NCBI RefSeq assembly: GCF_030012565.1
Contig: NZ_CP124621.1
Location: forward strand, 62,001-126,000
Origin: Mesomycoplasma ovipneumoniae
GTDB taxonomy: Bacteria; Bacillota_I; Bacilli_A; Mycoplasmatales; Metamycoplasmataceae
DNA length: 64,000 nucleotides
Direction of reading: 5' to 3'
The number at the start of each line of letters is the position of its first letter. Within the stretch, counting starts at the first letter, position 1. The position numbers were made by a program, and so were the translations under genes. The notes beneath the pieces were generated by a model. The model made no database searches, was not told the origin of the DNA, and saw only the letters and a list, made by a program, of their open reading frames with translations. Of the stretch, positions 48,334-59,269 are shown in pieces.

Positions 48334-49767
48334 TTGGTTAAAACAAGATTTTTTAGTAAATTTAAAGATTTTACTTGATCACAAATTTTTGCTTTAATAA
48401 TATTAGCAGCTGCTGATGTTTTTGTTATTGCTGCTCCTTATTATTTAAAAAATATTGTGCCTAACTTACACACATATTTAGGAATTCGTGAAGATCAAGT
48501 AGCTTCTTTGACAGCCATTATTGGCTGAGTTACACTTGCAACTCAACTACCGGGTGGATTTTTATCTAATAGGATTAGTTCACGTTGACTCTTATTTATT
48601 GCTGTTTTATCAACAGGAATTATTACATTTTGATTTGGTATAACCATCAAAAATGCTCAACAATTAGGTGAACAAAGTGCTTTGACTCAATATAAAATTA
48701 TTTGAGGTCTTTGAGGAATCACATCAACCCTAATCTTTTGAACCCCACTTTGAAAACTAGTTTCGCAGCAAACTGACAAAAAAAATCAAGGTCTTGCTTA
48801 TGGGATTCAGGGTAGTGCAAACGGTATAATTGGATTTTTCCTAGTTTTTGTTATTGGTTTAATTATTACTTCAATTTATTATCCAGACAATCAAAATACT
48901 AATGAAATCAATAGCACACCTTTTGCTGCTTATACTTTTACAATTGGTAGTTTTTTAGTAATTACTTCATTTTTAGTCCTCTTTTTTGTCAAAGAGAAAA
49001 AAATTGAACGTTATACTAACAAAATTAGTTTAGAATCTATCAAGAAAAATATTATCCAAATTTATGTCTCACTTAAAAATTGAAAATTATGAATGCTTTC
49101 AATTTTTGTAATGGGAATGTATACTTTCCAATCAGTTTTTGCCTATTACTTAGTTCAAGTGTTAAATAATGTCTTTTTAGCACCTACAATTTTAGTTACA
49201 ATTCTTGGCGGAATTAGAACTTATGGACTTCGAGGTTTAATTAGCTCTTATGTTGGTTACTATGCTGATAAATTTAGAAGCTACATTCTCATTTTAGTTT
49301 TAACAGCAGTGACAGGAATTTTTGTTATTTTAACTATTTTGCTTCTTACCTTAGCTGGAATTCAAGAGCCTGGAACTCCACTATTTATCTTCTTTATAAT
49401 ATTGGCCACAATTTTATTCTTAGTAGCAGGTTCTCTATCATGAGTAACGGTCACTCTTAGATTTACTCAAGTTGCCGAAATTGAAATTGGTAAAAATAAC
49501 TATGCAAGTTCAGTTGGAATTCTTTCATTTATTGCATTTTCACCAGATGCTTGATTCTACGAATTATCAGGATATGTTGGGAAAATCTATACAATTGAAG
49601 GACAAACAAATACTTCGCCTTTAGGTTACCAATTAATTTTAACAATCGCATTAGGTGTTGCCTTATTTGGAACAATTTGTGGATTCATAGTCTTTTTGCA
49701 CAATCGAGCCGAACTTAAAAAGCTAGGTAAAACAAATTATCGTTGAAGGGAATTAGATAATGCCTAA
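48334..49767 (+). CDS. MFS transporter, probably for glycerophosphodiesters or related substrate
   Basis: 477 aa, open only with TGA as Trp. The start is TTG 48334, 5 bases after GAAAGGAG; no ATG is better placed. About 12 hydrophobic segments with [14 protein letters not shown] (loop 2-3 motif) and a large central loop are typical of MFS carriers of the GlpT/UhpT region. The last 8 bases overlap glpQ, so the two products are probably made together. That suggests uptake of glycerophosphocholine-like substrates or export/import of glycerol-3-P. Substrate is inferred from context only. Confidence 0.8.
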
Positions 49768-50494
49768 AAAACAATTGTTAATAGCGCATCGTGGTTACTC
49801 AGCAATCGCACCCGAAAATACCAAACTAGCTTTTGATTTAGCATATGAATTTAATTTTGATGGAATAGAATTAGACGTTCATTTAACTAAAGATAATAGA
49901 ATAGTTGTCATTCATGACGAGGATACTAAAAGAACAGCTGGTGTTGATAAAATAATTGCAAATAGCACTTTATCTGAATTATATAATGATGATCATAGTT
50001 TACATTTTCAACTTGAAACCCGTAAACAAACCATTTTAACACTTGAAGACTTTTTAGATCTTTATTTAGATAAGTTTGAAGTAATTAATGTTGAAATTAA
50101 AACTGATCAAACTGAATACATTGGAATTGAAAAAATTATTGATGATTTATCAATTAGATATGGAAAAGATTTTTTTGACAAAATAATTTTTTCATCTTTT
50201 AATTTTTCTACACTTGAACGTATGTTTAAATTAAACTCTAAATATCGCCTTGGTTTTTTATTTTGAACTAAAACTCAACTAACAGGTGTAAGCGAAAAAG
50301 AAATTAAACAAATTTGCAAGTACCTCCATCCTTGAGTGGATTTATATGATGAAGAACCAGCAATGATTGAAGCTTTTGGCTTGCCACTAAACTTATGAAC
50401 TCTCAAATCAAAAGTGCGCTACCAAAAATATTTAAATAATAAACATGTATATAGTCAAATAAGTAATTACAAATATACTAAGGATATTAAGTAA
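49760..50494 (+). CDS. glpQ: Glycerophosphodiester phosphodiesterase
   Basis: 244 aa with TGA-Trp. Active-site motifs: [13 protein letters not shown] (His, Arg), [20 protein letters not shown] (Glu-x-Asp and the second catalytic His), NVEIKTD. There is no signal peptide, so it acts in the cytoplasm on imported glycerophosphodiesters, giving glycerol-3-P and alcohol. In mycoplasmas this feeds glycerol metabolism and, where GlpO exists, peroxide production. Overlaps the MFS gene start-to-stop. Its 3' end is within the target duplication of E7. Confidence 0.9.
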
Positions 50495-50514
50495 AATTCT
50501 AGTCAAAAAAATTT
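50478..50514 (+). repeat. About 37-bp target duplication, left of E7
   Basis: CTAAGGATATTAAGTAAAAT and 17 further bases; the degenerate partner is at 51314-51350. Confidence 0.7.
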
Positions 50515-51313
50515 CGAGTTTCCCAATTTGATGAGATAATCTTAAAAAGTGTCCGGTTTTTGGGCACTTTTTAACTTCATTAGCAAAAGTTAATTACCTA
50601 TTTTTTTATTAATTTATTAAAATAAAAATCATACCTACTTCGAATACTTAGATCACTAGGAACGCCATCAAACTGCCAAACTCAGGAAAAATAACTATTA
50701 AAGCAAAAACACCGAATTTTAAATCTAACACTCATGAATACAAAATCTACTTATTAATTAAATAAAGCAAACTAAAAAAAGCTATAATTTCAACTCAAAA
50801 AGCAAAATTATAAAATATTTAAACTACCTTTTATTTAAACTACCTTTTTTAGTTAAAACACTGACAAAAATCATAAAAAAATACAACTACTATTTAAACT
50901 CAATGCAAATAGAAAACTCGTTTTTATTTGCAGCGAGCCTAAAAAAACATATGAAGTTTTGAAAGAACAATAACCAAAAGCCTTAAATTTGAAGATTTCT
51001 AAACGGTTAAATTTAAGGCATTCCATCATATTTAAAAATATAATGGAAAATTCACATTTTCTGATTTTTTTATAGCAAAAACATTCTTAAGTCCCCCTAA
51101 TTCAATAATAAAATTTATTAATTTATTCTTAGTGATAGCTATTATAACATAATTTTATTTTAAACCAGACATTTTTTTTTTTTTTTTGCAAAAGGTTGAT
51201 TTTAGAATTATAAAAATTAAGATTTTAGCACCAAAAAACACGGATTTACCGGTATTTTTGCATATTTAGATTCACTAAAAAGTGAATTTTCGCCATTAAA
51301 CTGTCAAACTCAG
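50515..51313 (+). mobile_element. Composite repeat element E7
   Basis: 799 bp. Left TIR CGAGTTTCCCAATTTGATG; an internal right-type end CATCAAACTGCCAAACTCAGG at about 50670-50690; final right end AAACTGTCAAACTCAG at 51313. So a short element (like E1) is joined to a long one (like E4). The long part has the hairpin CTCAATGCAAAT/ATTTGCAGCGAG, a 16-T run and a minus-strand promoter. Flanking duplication of about 37 bp with several differences shows age. It explains the gene-free stretch 50495-51363. Confidence 0.8.
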
Positions 51314-51350
51314 CTAAAGATATTAACTAAAAATTCAAGTCAAATAAAAA
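51314..51350 (+). repeat. About 37-bp target duplication, right of E7
   Basis: CTAAAGATATTAACTAAAAA and the following bases; diverged partner of 50478-50514. Confidence 0.7.
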
Positions 51351-51363
51351 ATAATTCATTTTT

Positions 51364-52620
51364 TTAAATCCAATAGCTAGACTTAACTGGAAATTTTTTT
51401 GTTAATTTCTGAATTTTTAGTTTAATTTCTTCAATTTCACTAGGATTTAAATTTTTCTTTTTTAGAACAAAATCAATAATTTCAGCAAGAATAGCAAATT
51501 CTTTTTCCTTAAAACCGCGAGAAGTCATTGCTGGAGTGCCAAAACGAATTCCTGAAGTTACAAAAGGACTAAGAGTATCATTTGGAATTGTATTTTTATT
51601 TGTAATAATATTTACTGATTCAAGCAAAATTTGTGCTTGTTTGCCTGTTAGATCATAGGTTTTTTTAACATCAACAATAAAAAGGTGATTTTGGGTTTTT
51701 CCTGAGACAATTCTTGCTCCTTTTTTTGCAAATTCATTTGCAAAAAAAGCGGCATTTTTAATGATTTGCTGGCAATAATCTTTAAATCAAGGCTGCAGTG
51801 CTTCGTTAAATGCAACAGCTTTTGCGGCAATTGTATTAAAAAGTGGGCCACCTTGAATTCCAGGAAAAACAATTTTGTCAATTTTATTTGCAATTTCTTC
51901 AATATCTGTTAAAATCAGGCCACCTCGAGGCCCGCGCAGAGTTTTTTGGGTTGTTGATGTTATTACATGGGCAATTCCAACTGGCGAAGGATGTACTCCT
52001 GCGGCAATAAGGCCGGCAATATGGGCAATGTCAGCCAGCAAATAGGCACCGACTTTGTCGGCAATTTGCCGAAAACGTCCAAAGTCAATCAAACCTGAAT
52101 AAGCTGAATAGCCACAAATTATTAAATTTGGTCTGGTCTCAAGTGCTATTTTTTCAATCTCATCATAATCAAGAGTTTCATTTTTGTCAAGAAAATAGCT
52201 AATTCCGGTGTAAAATATTCCAGAAAAATTGACTTTATAGCCGTGAGTTAAATGGCCCCCTGAGCTTAAATCAAGGCCAAGAATTTTGTCTCCAGGTTTT
52301 AAAAGTGTGGCAAAAACGGCGGAATTTGCACTTGAGCCTGAATAGGGTTGGACATTTGCAAATTTTGTCCCAAAAAGTTGCTTTGCACGTTCAATTGCAA
52401 TTAATTCAATTTTGTCAATAAACTCACAACCACCATAATAGCGTTTTCCAGGATAACCTTCGCCATATTTATTGCTCAAACTTGTTCCATTTGCGCTTAG
52501 AACATCTTGAGAAGCATAATTTTCACTGGCAATTAGTTCAATTTGGTCATTTTGTCTTTGACTTTCTAAATTAATTAGCTCAGAAATTTGTTGATCTTTA
52601 ATATTAATTTTCTTGTACAT
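51364..52620 (-). CDS. glyA: Serine hydroxymethyltransferase
   Basis: 418 aa. PLP fold-type I motifs: [58 protein letters not shown], and the Schiff-base Lys in [13 protein letters not shown]. The residue before the Lys is Gln; His is the near-universal choice. It moves one carbon from serine to tetrahydrofolate, making glycine. A TATAAT on the minus strand at 52639-52644 is 18 bases upstream. Confidence 0.95.
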
Positions 52621-52638
52621 TTCTCAAAAAACAAAAAA

Positions 52639-52644
52639 ATTATA
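52639..52644 (-). promoter_or_regulatory. -10 box of glyA
   Basis: AGTATAATTT on the minus strand, 18 bases before the glyA ATG. Confidence 0.55.
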
Positions 52645-52722
52645 CTATAAAAATAAGGAATATTCGAAAAACAGCCAACATTTTACAAAAAAATTTTTTT
52701 GCATTTGCTAAGCAAAACATGG

Positions 52723-52728
52723 TATAAT
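52723..52728 (+). promoter_or_regulatory. -10 box of secDF
   Basis: GGTATAATTT, with TTTGCA about 18 bases upstream as a weak -35; AGAAGGGGAA ribosome-binding site before ATG 52754. Confidence 0.55.
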
Positions 52729-52753
52729 TTTAAATTTACTAGAAGGGGAAGTC

Positions 52754-55348
52754 ATGAAAATACGTAGTTTTTTTGCTAGGTTGTTTTCGCTTAATAGTTG
52801 AAAGCGTTTTTTTCTTGCTTTTTTAACATTTTCTTTTCTTGGAAGTGGTGTTTTTCTCGTTTCAAATTACTATATTTCTCAGAACATCAATCGCTCAATT
52901 GAGTATGGTGGTGGCGCTGAGGTTTTAGTTCAAGTTAAAACTTTGGACGGAAAAATTCCATCTTCAAAAGTTGTTCAGGAGGCAGATTCGGCGATTTTCC
53001 AGCGTCTAACCGGCGGGGCTAATTTGAATGGTACCAACGTTTTTACCGAAGGGGAAGGGCGAATAAGAATTTCACGTAATAAAATTTCTAATAACCGTGA
53101 ATTAGAGCAATTTATTGAAGAAATAGTCAATAAACCAACACTTACAATTACAGATGTTAACACAAATCCTCTCTTTTTTGATGGTAAATTTGAAACAAAC
53201 CTTAGTCTTGAAAACGGTGATGAGTCAAATTGGCTAGTTCCATTTGCTCCAGGTTCTGCCCTTTCACAGCCAAATCCTCAGAATCCATCAAGTAATCAAG
53301 TATTAATCGAATTAAAAGACAACAATGCTCAATTAGAGTGAACTAAAGCCACTGAACATATTTCAAAATTGCCCCGTGGTCAAAACAGAATTTTAATTTG
53401 GTCTAATGTTTCTGAACTTAAAAAAATTGCCCAAGAAAAATTCCCTCTTCAGTGAGAAAGAGCTAATAAAAATATATATAATTTTTTGCACGTTGGCGAA
53501 AAAACTACCCCTGATTTTTTGCCAGACCGAAAAATTTTACAACCTTCACTTAAAAAATTCCAAATTGATGCAAAAAGGTATTTAATTTCTGATGCAACAG
53601 TTAGTCAAGCTTTAAATGGAAAATCCTTTGTAATTACAGGTAATTTTTCTCCTCAAGAGGCAAAACAATTAGCGCTAGATATTAATTATGGTACTGCTGA
53701 TTATAAATTAGATTTTTTGTCAGCTTCGTTTGTTAGCAAAACCAAGTCTGAATCAGCATTTATTGCTGGATGAATCGCAATTGGTCTAGCAATTGCGATA
53801 ATTTCGCTATTTTTGATTGTAAATTACGGACTTTTAGGAATTGTTGCAACAATTTCACTTTCACTTTATGTCTTTTTGACATTACTTTTTTTCACAATTG
53901 TTCGAGGTGAATATTCTCCAATAACCATTTCAGCACTTGTTGTTGGAATTGGGATGAATATTGATGCAAATGTCATTAGTTTTGAACTATTTAAATCGAG
54001 AATTTATGCCGGTAATTCAGCAATAAAAGCAAACTCCCAGGCTAATCGGACCTCTTTTAATGCAATTATTGACTCAAATGTTACAACACTAATAGCTGCA
54101 CTTGTTTTGTTCTTTTTTGGAACCAAAAATGTAAAAAGTTTCTCAATTACTCTTATTTTTTCAATTGTCTTTACACTAATAGTGACAATTGGATTTACAA
54201 AATTTTTCACAAGCTTTATTCTTAAAGCTGATTATTTCCAAAAAAGTAACAGATTTTGACTTTTAGGTATAAAAAATTATTACTTGAAAAAATATGAACG
54301 GGGTTACCAATCAGTTTATTCACGAATTAATTATGAAAAAATTTATAAATATTCTAGATGAACTCCGCTTGTTTTGTTTGTAGGTTCGCTAGTGGTTTTT
54401 GCAACTTTTGCCGGAATTTATAAGTCTTTTGGTTCAGGGTTTAATTTAGCTATTGACTTTAGTGGTGGTACAAACTTATTAATTGAAACATCAAATTCAA
54501 GTTTTGATTTGATAAACCAAGAAAAAGCTAATAAAATAATTGATTTTTTAAATTCACATAATATTAATAGTACAAATTCACTAATAATGTTAAATCCTTT
54601 AAACGAGTCATCTTCTGTTTTTAATATTGAAGTCAAAACCCAATTAGATTTAGCTTCCAGACTTTCGACCCTTAATTCAGAAATTCAAAGTAATTTTTCA
54701 AATATTCGAATGACAAATTATTCAATTTCAAATGAAGAAGCACAAAAATTAATTTTTAATGCAATACTTTCAGTTGGCTTAGCACTTGTTTTTGTAAGTA
54801 TTTTTACACTGATTAGATTTAAATGAACTTTTTCATTTGCAATTATTCTTTCTCAATTATTTAATGTTTTAATGGTCTTTTCTGCGATTATTATTACTCG
54901 AATTCAAATATCGCAAAATTTAGTTGTTGCAATTTTAACTCTAATTGGTTATACCGTAAATGATACAATTGTTGTCTTTGACCGTATTAAGACAAAATTT
55001 AGCGAAACAAATCACGTTGATGTTTACAAAAGTGAAAAAATTAACCAAATTTCATTAGAGGCAATTAAAGACACAGCTAAAAGATCTATTTTTACATCTC
55101 TAACAACAATTTTTACAATCATAGTTTTAATGATTTTTTATGAGTCAATTGATGTAGTTTTCAGTTTAACAATGCTTATAGGTGTTATAATCGGAACATA
55201 TTCTTCATTATTTGTCGCAACTAGAATATGAAATAAATTAGAAGCATATCGAAACTATAAAAAACAAAAAAGAATTAACGCTAAATACTGAAATATCCAA
55301 AAAGTTCATGAACAAACATTTGCAAGCATTAATGACTATGAGAAATAA
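52754..55348 (+). CDS. secDF: Fused SecDF protein-export membrane protein
   Basis: 864 aa with many TGA-Trp. SecD half: one N-terminal helix, a long outside P1-type domain (about residues 40-330), then five helices with GIGMNIDANVISFE. SecF half: DFSGGTNLLIE and the helix IGYTVNDTIVVFDRI. Single-chain SecDF, as in Bacillus, uses ion flow to pull proteins out of the SecYEG channel. The TMD4 Asp (NIDAN) and the SecF Asp in VNDT are kept. P1 is reduced compared with E. coli SecD. Confidence 0.93.
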
Positions 55349-55350
55349 GC

Positions 55351-55410
55351 AACCAAAAATTAAAATAATTACTAAAAAGCATCTATTTTAATTTTTGGTT
55401 TTTATTTTGT
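55351..55410 (+). terminator. Strong terminator after secDF
   Basis: AACCAAAAATTAAAATA (55351-55367) pairs along 17 bases with TATTTTAATTTTTGGTT (55384-55400), followed by TTTATTTT. Confidence 0.75.
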
Positions 55411-55445
55411 TAAAATTTTCTATGGTTTAAAATTAAAGGTTAAAA

Positions 55446-56732
55446 ATGAAATTATTCTTAAATTCAAGTCCTAAGGGTACTTATGATATTGTTGAGCAAG
55501 AAAGTGAAATATTCCTAAAAATACGTAATATTTTTTTTCAATATGCTAGAAAATTTAATTTCTCATATATTGAAACGCCAATTTTTGAGTATTCAGAAGT
55601 TTTCGAAAAAACTAGCCAAGATTCAGATGTAGTAACTAAAGAACTCTATAAATTTTTAGATAAATCAAATCGACAATTAGCTTTAAGACCCGAGGGAACT
55701 GCACCAATTATGCGGGCAATTTGACAGCACAAATTGCACCAAGTTGAAAAAAAATTTTTTTATTTTGGTCCCATGTTTCGCTATGAAAAGCCACAAAAAG
55801 GACGTTTTCGTCAGTTTTATCAAGCCGGATTTGAAATTACTAACTATAAGTCAGAGTCATTTTCTTTACAGATTTTAGAAGTTATTCTTTTAGTTATTAA
55901 AATTCTTGAAAATCTTAAAATTCAAAACTACCAACTTAAAATTAATTACCTTTCAAATTCACAAACAAGACAAGAATATTCTAATGCTTTAAGTCAATAT
56001 TTTGAAAAATATATCGATAAACTTGAGGCTATTTCTAAATTACGACTCAGGAATAATCCTTTGAGAATTCTTGATGACAAGATAGAATCTTTGAAAGATT
56101 TTGTTAAATCATCCCCAAAAATAAGCGACTTTTGATCAGTTGAGGACAAGAAAAATTTCAACTCAATAATTTCAATTTTTGAAAAATTTAAAATTAATTA
56201 CGTGGTTGATTATTCTTTAGTTCGAGGACTTGATTATTATGATGAATTTGTTTTTGAATTTATTGATAATGACAAAATTTTAGGTTCAAAATTAACTTTT
56301 GCTGGTGGAGGATGTTATAATAATTTACCACAAAAATTTGGCATGGCTAATTTTAAAAGTATCGGGGTTGCCTTTGGAATTGAGCGTCTAATAGAAATTT
56401 TTAAATCTAATTCCCCTACTAAATTAACAAATTTAGATTTTTATTTAATCGGGTTTAGTCAAGATGAAATTCTTAAAAATTTTGAACTTGCAATTTTACT
56501 TCGCGAGCAAAATTTTCAAGTTGATTTAAATAAATCGCCCCTATCAATTAAAGATGGATTTCAAAAAGCAAAAAAATCAGGCGCAAAATTTGCTTTTTTC
56601 TTTGAAAAAGACGAACAACCTGGCCAAATATCAATCAAAAATCTGCAAACATCTATTAATAAAGTCATTTCACTTTTAAATATTGATTTTGAATTTTTAA
56701 GAACAATTATAGACGGAGAAACTCATGTATAA
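55446..56732 (+). CDS. hisS: Histidyl-tRNA synthetase
   Basis: 428 aa with TGA-Trp. Class II motifs: SPKGTYDIVEQE at the start, motif 2 FRYEKPQKGRFRQFYQ, histidine motif LVRGLDYYDEFVFEF and motif 3 GVAFGIERLIEIF. The C-terminal anticodon-binding domain follows. It joins His to tRNA-His. The last 8 bases overlap aspS, the usual hisS-aspS pair of Firmicutes and mollicutes. Confidence 0.95.
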
Positions 56733-58437
56733 TTCAAAAAATTTATCCAAAGAACAAATTGGAAATATAGTTTCAATTCAAGGCTGAGTCCAAAATATTC
56801 GTAAAATTAAAAGTAAAACCTTTGTGGTAATCCGTGATTATCACGGAATTTTTCAAGTAATTATTGATGAAAATACCAAAAAAGTGGACAAATACTCAAA
56901 AGAATCTGTTGTGCGTGTTGAAGGCGTTTTATCACTAAGAAGTAATCCAAACACAAAAATTCATAACGGTGATCTTGAAATAAATGCAATAAATTTTGAA
57001 ACACTTTCATTTTCGCAGCCAATTCCGTTTGAAATTCATAATGAGGCTCATGCCAATGAAGATTTACGTTTGGAATACCGATTTTTAGATTTACGTCGGG
57101 AAGTAATGCAGAAAAATTTGACTTTTCGTTATAGAGTTTTTCACTATATTCGCTCTTTCCTTTTTGAAAATAATTTTATTGAAATTGAAACTCCGATTTT
57201 GTCAAAATCAACACCTGAAGGAGCAAGATCCTTTTTAGTTCCTACTCGCCAAAAAGGAAAATTCTTTGCCTTACCGCAGTCACCTCAAATTTATAAGCAA
57301 CTTCTAATGGTTTCTGGATTTGAAAAATACTTCCAATTTGCGCGCGTCTTTCGTGATGAGGACCTAAGAAAGGACCGTCAATTTGAATTTTGTCAACTAG
57401 ATTTAGAATTTGGCTTTAGTAATTTTGAGCAAATCTCCAATCAAATTGAAAACCTTATAAAATATTTGTGAGAAAAAATTTACTCTAATTCAGAAATTGA
57501 ATTTCCGCGGCTTGACTATGATTTTGTAATTGACAAATATGGAACCGATAAACCTGACTTGCGATTTGAAAATAAATTATTTTCTCTTGATTTTCTTGAT
57601 GGTCAAGACCCGCTTTTCCAAGGTAAAACGCGCGGAATTTTTCTTGAAAATGTTTTAATTTCAAAAGCAGATTACCGAATTTTTTCTGAAAAAATAAGCC
57701 AACATAATGCAAACAGACTTTTATATGTTCATATTGAATCTGGCAAAATTTCGTATTTTTCTTTTAAAACTGATGAATCTGCCTTGAAATCTAAGCTTGA
57801 AAGTTGACTATTAGACAACAATTATCAAAATGGAACTTTATTTTTAATTTCTGATAGTTATCAAGAAACATCATTAGCTCTTGGTGCTTTGAGAAATTTA
57901 TTAGCACAAAAATACGACCTTATTATTAATAAAAATGAATTTAAATTTGCCTGAATTATTAACTGACCACTTTTTGAACTTGATTCAAATCAGCAAATAA
58001 CTTCCGCTCACCACCCCTTTACGGCGCCTGTTGCTGAAAATATTGAATTTTTAGATACTGACCCTATAAAAGTTCGCGCTCAATCTTATGATCTTGTGCT
58101 TAATGGTTTTGAACTTGGTTCTGGCTCAATAAGAATTAATAATTCTGAATTACAAAGCAAAATTTTTAGAATTTTAGGTCTTAATCAAGAACAGATTAAC
58201 CTTCAATTTGGCAGTCTCTTAAAAGCTTTTAATTTTGGAGTTCCACCTCATGGAGGCTTTGCTTTTGGGCTTGACCGTCTAATTATGATTTTATTACAAA
58301 CAAACTCGATTCGTGATGTTATTGCTTTCCCAGTAAATTCAAAAGGCTTGGACTTATTGCTAAATTCACCTTCATCAATAAATCCTGAGTCATTATCTGA
58401 ATACAATATCAAAATTAGCGACACAGATAAAGAATAA
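56725..58437 (+). CDS. aspS: Aspartyl-tRNA synthetase
   Basis: 570 aa, with TGA-Trp. N-terminal OB fold (IVSIQGWVQNIRKIKSKTF), catalytic core with YRFLDLRRE, PTRQKGKFFALPQSPQIYKQ, FRDEDLRKDRQFEFCQLDLE (motif 2), the bacterial GAD insertion (shortened), and motif 3 GFAFGLDRLIMIL. It charges tRNA-Asp. ATG 56725 is inside the end of hisS with ACGGAGAA as ribosome-binding site. Confidence 0.95.
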
Positions 58438-58487
58438 TTTCTAAAAAAGCTTACAAATTTTGAATAAATAGACAAATTAGAATATTA

Positions 58488-58513
58488 ATTTAAGCAAAAA
58501 GCAACTAATTTTT
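58488..58513 (+). repeat. 26-bp target duplication, left of E8
   Basis: ATTTAAGCAAAAAGCAACTA plus ATTTTT, exactly repeated at 59065-59090. Confidence 0.92.
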
Positions 58514-59064
58514 CCCGAGTTTCCCAGTTTCAAATAAATCAAACTAAAAAAGTTAAAATTTTAACTTAAAAAGCAAAATGATGAAATTTTTAAACTACTT
58601 TTTTAGTTTAAACACTAATAAAAACCATAAAAAATACAACTACTATTTAAACTCAATGCAAATAGAAAACTCGTTTTTATTTAAATTGAGCCTAAAAAAA
58701 TATATGAAGTTTTGAAAGAACAATAATCAAAAGCCTTAATTTGTAGATTTCTAAACGGTTAAATTTAAGGCATTCCATCATATTAAAAATATAATGGATA
58801 ATTCGCTTTTTCTGATTTTTTTATAACAAAAACATAACTAATTCCTTCCTTATTCAATATCAAAATTTATTAATTTATTCTTAGTAAGATTTATTATAGC
58901 ATAATTTTATTTTTGACCAAACATTTTTTTTTTTTTTTTCAAAGGGTTGTTTTTAAAATAATAAAAATTAAGAGTTTAGGTCAAAAAAACACGGATTTAT
59001 TGGTATTTTTGCACATTTATATTCAATAAAAAGTGAATTTTACCATAAAACTGGGAAACCCAGG
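58514..59064 (+). mobile_element. Long repeat element E8
   Basis: 551 bp. Ends CCCGAGTTTCCCAGTTT and AAACTGGGAAACCCAGG, which are inverted repeats over 17 bp with two differences. The interior matches E4/E6/E7 (CTCAATGCAAAT stem, 15-16 T run, minus-strand promoter and aborted start). Perfect 26-bp flanking duplication. Fills the gap downstream of aspS. Confidence 0.9.
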
Positions 59065-59090
59065 ATTTAAGCAAAAAGCAACTAATTTTT
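59065..59090 (+). repeat. 26-bp target duplication, right of E8
   Basis: Exact partner of 58488-58513. Confidence 0.92.
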
Positions 59091-59107
59091 GCTTTTAAAA
59101 TAGCAAA

Positions 59108-59155
59108 AAATTCCTAAAGAATTAAGCTTTGAACAGCTTTAAATCTTTAGGAATT
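59108..59155. terminator. Bidirectional hairpin between aspS/E8 and the ABC gene
   Basis: AAATTCCTAAAGA and TCTTTAGGAATTT arms plus inner AAGC/GCTT pairing, 13 bp or more of stem between convergent units. Confidence 0.55.
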
Positions 59156-59269
59156 TATTATAAATAACAAAGAGATTTTCCTGAAACAATCCCAAATTTT
59201 CTTTCACTAAAGCAACAAAAGGTAAATTTTTGCAAATTTAGTCTTAACTATATAAGTCAAATTCAAAAA

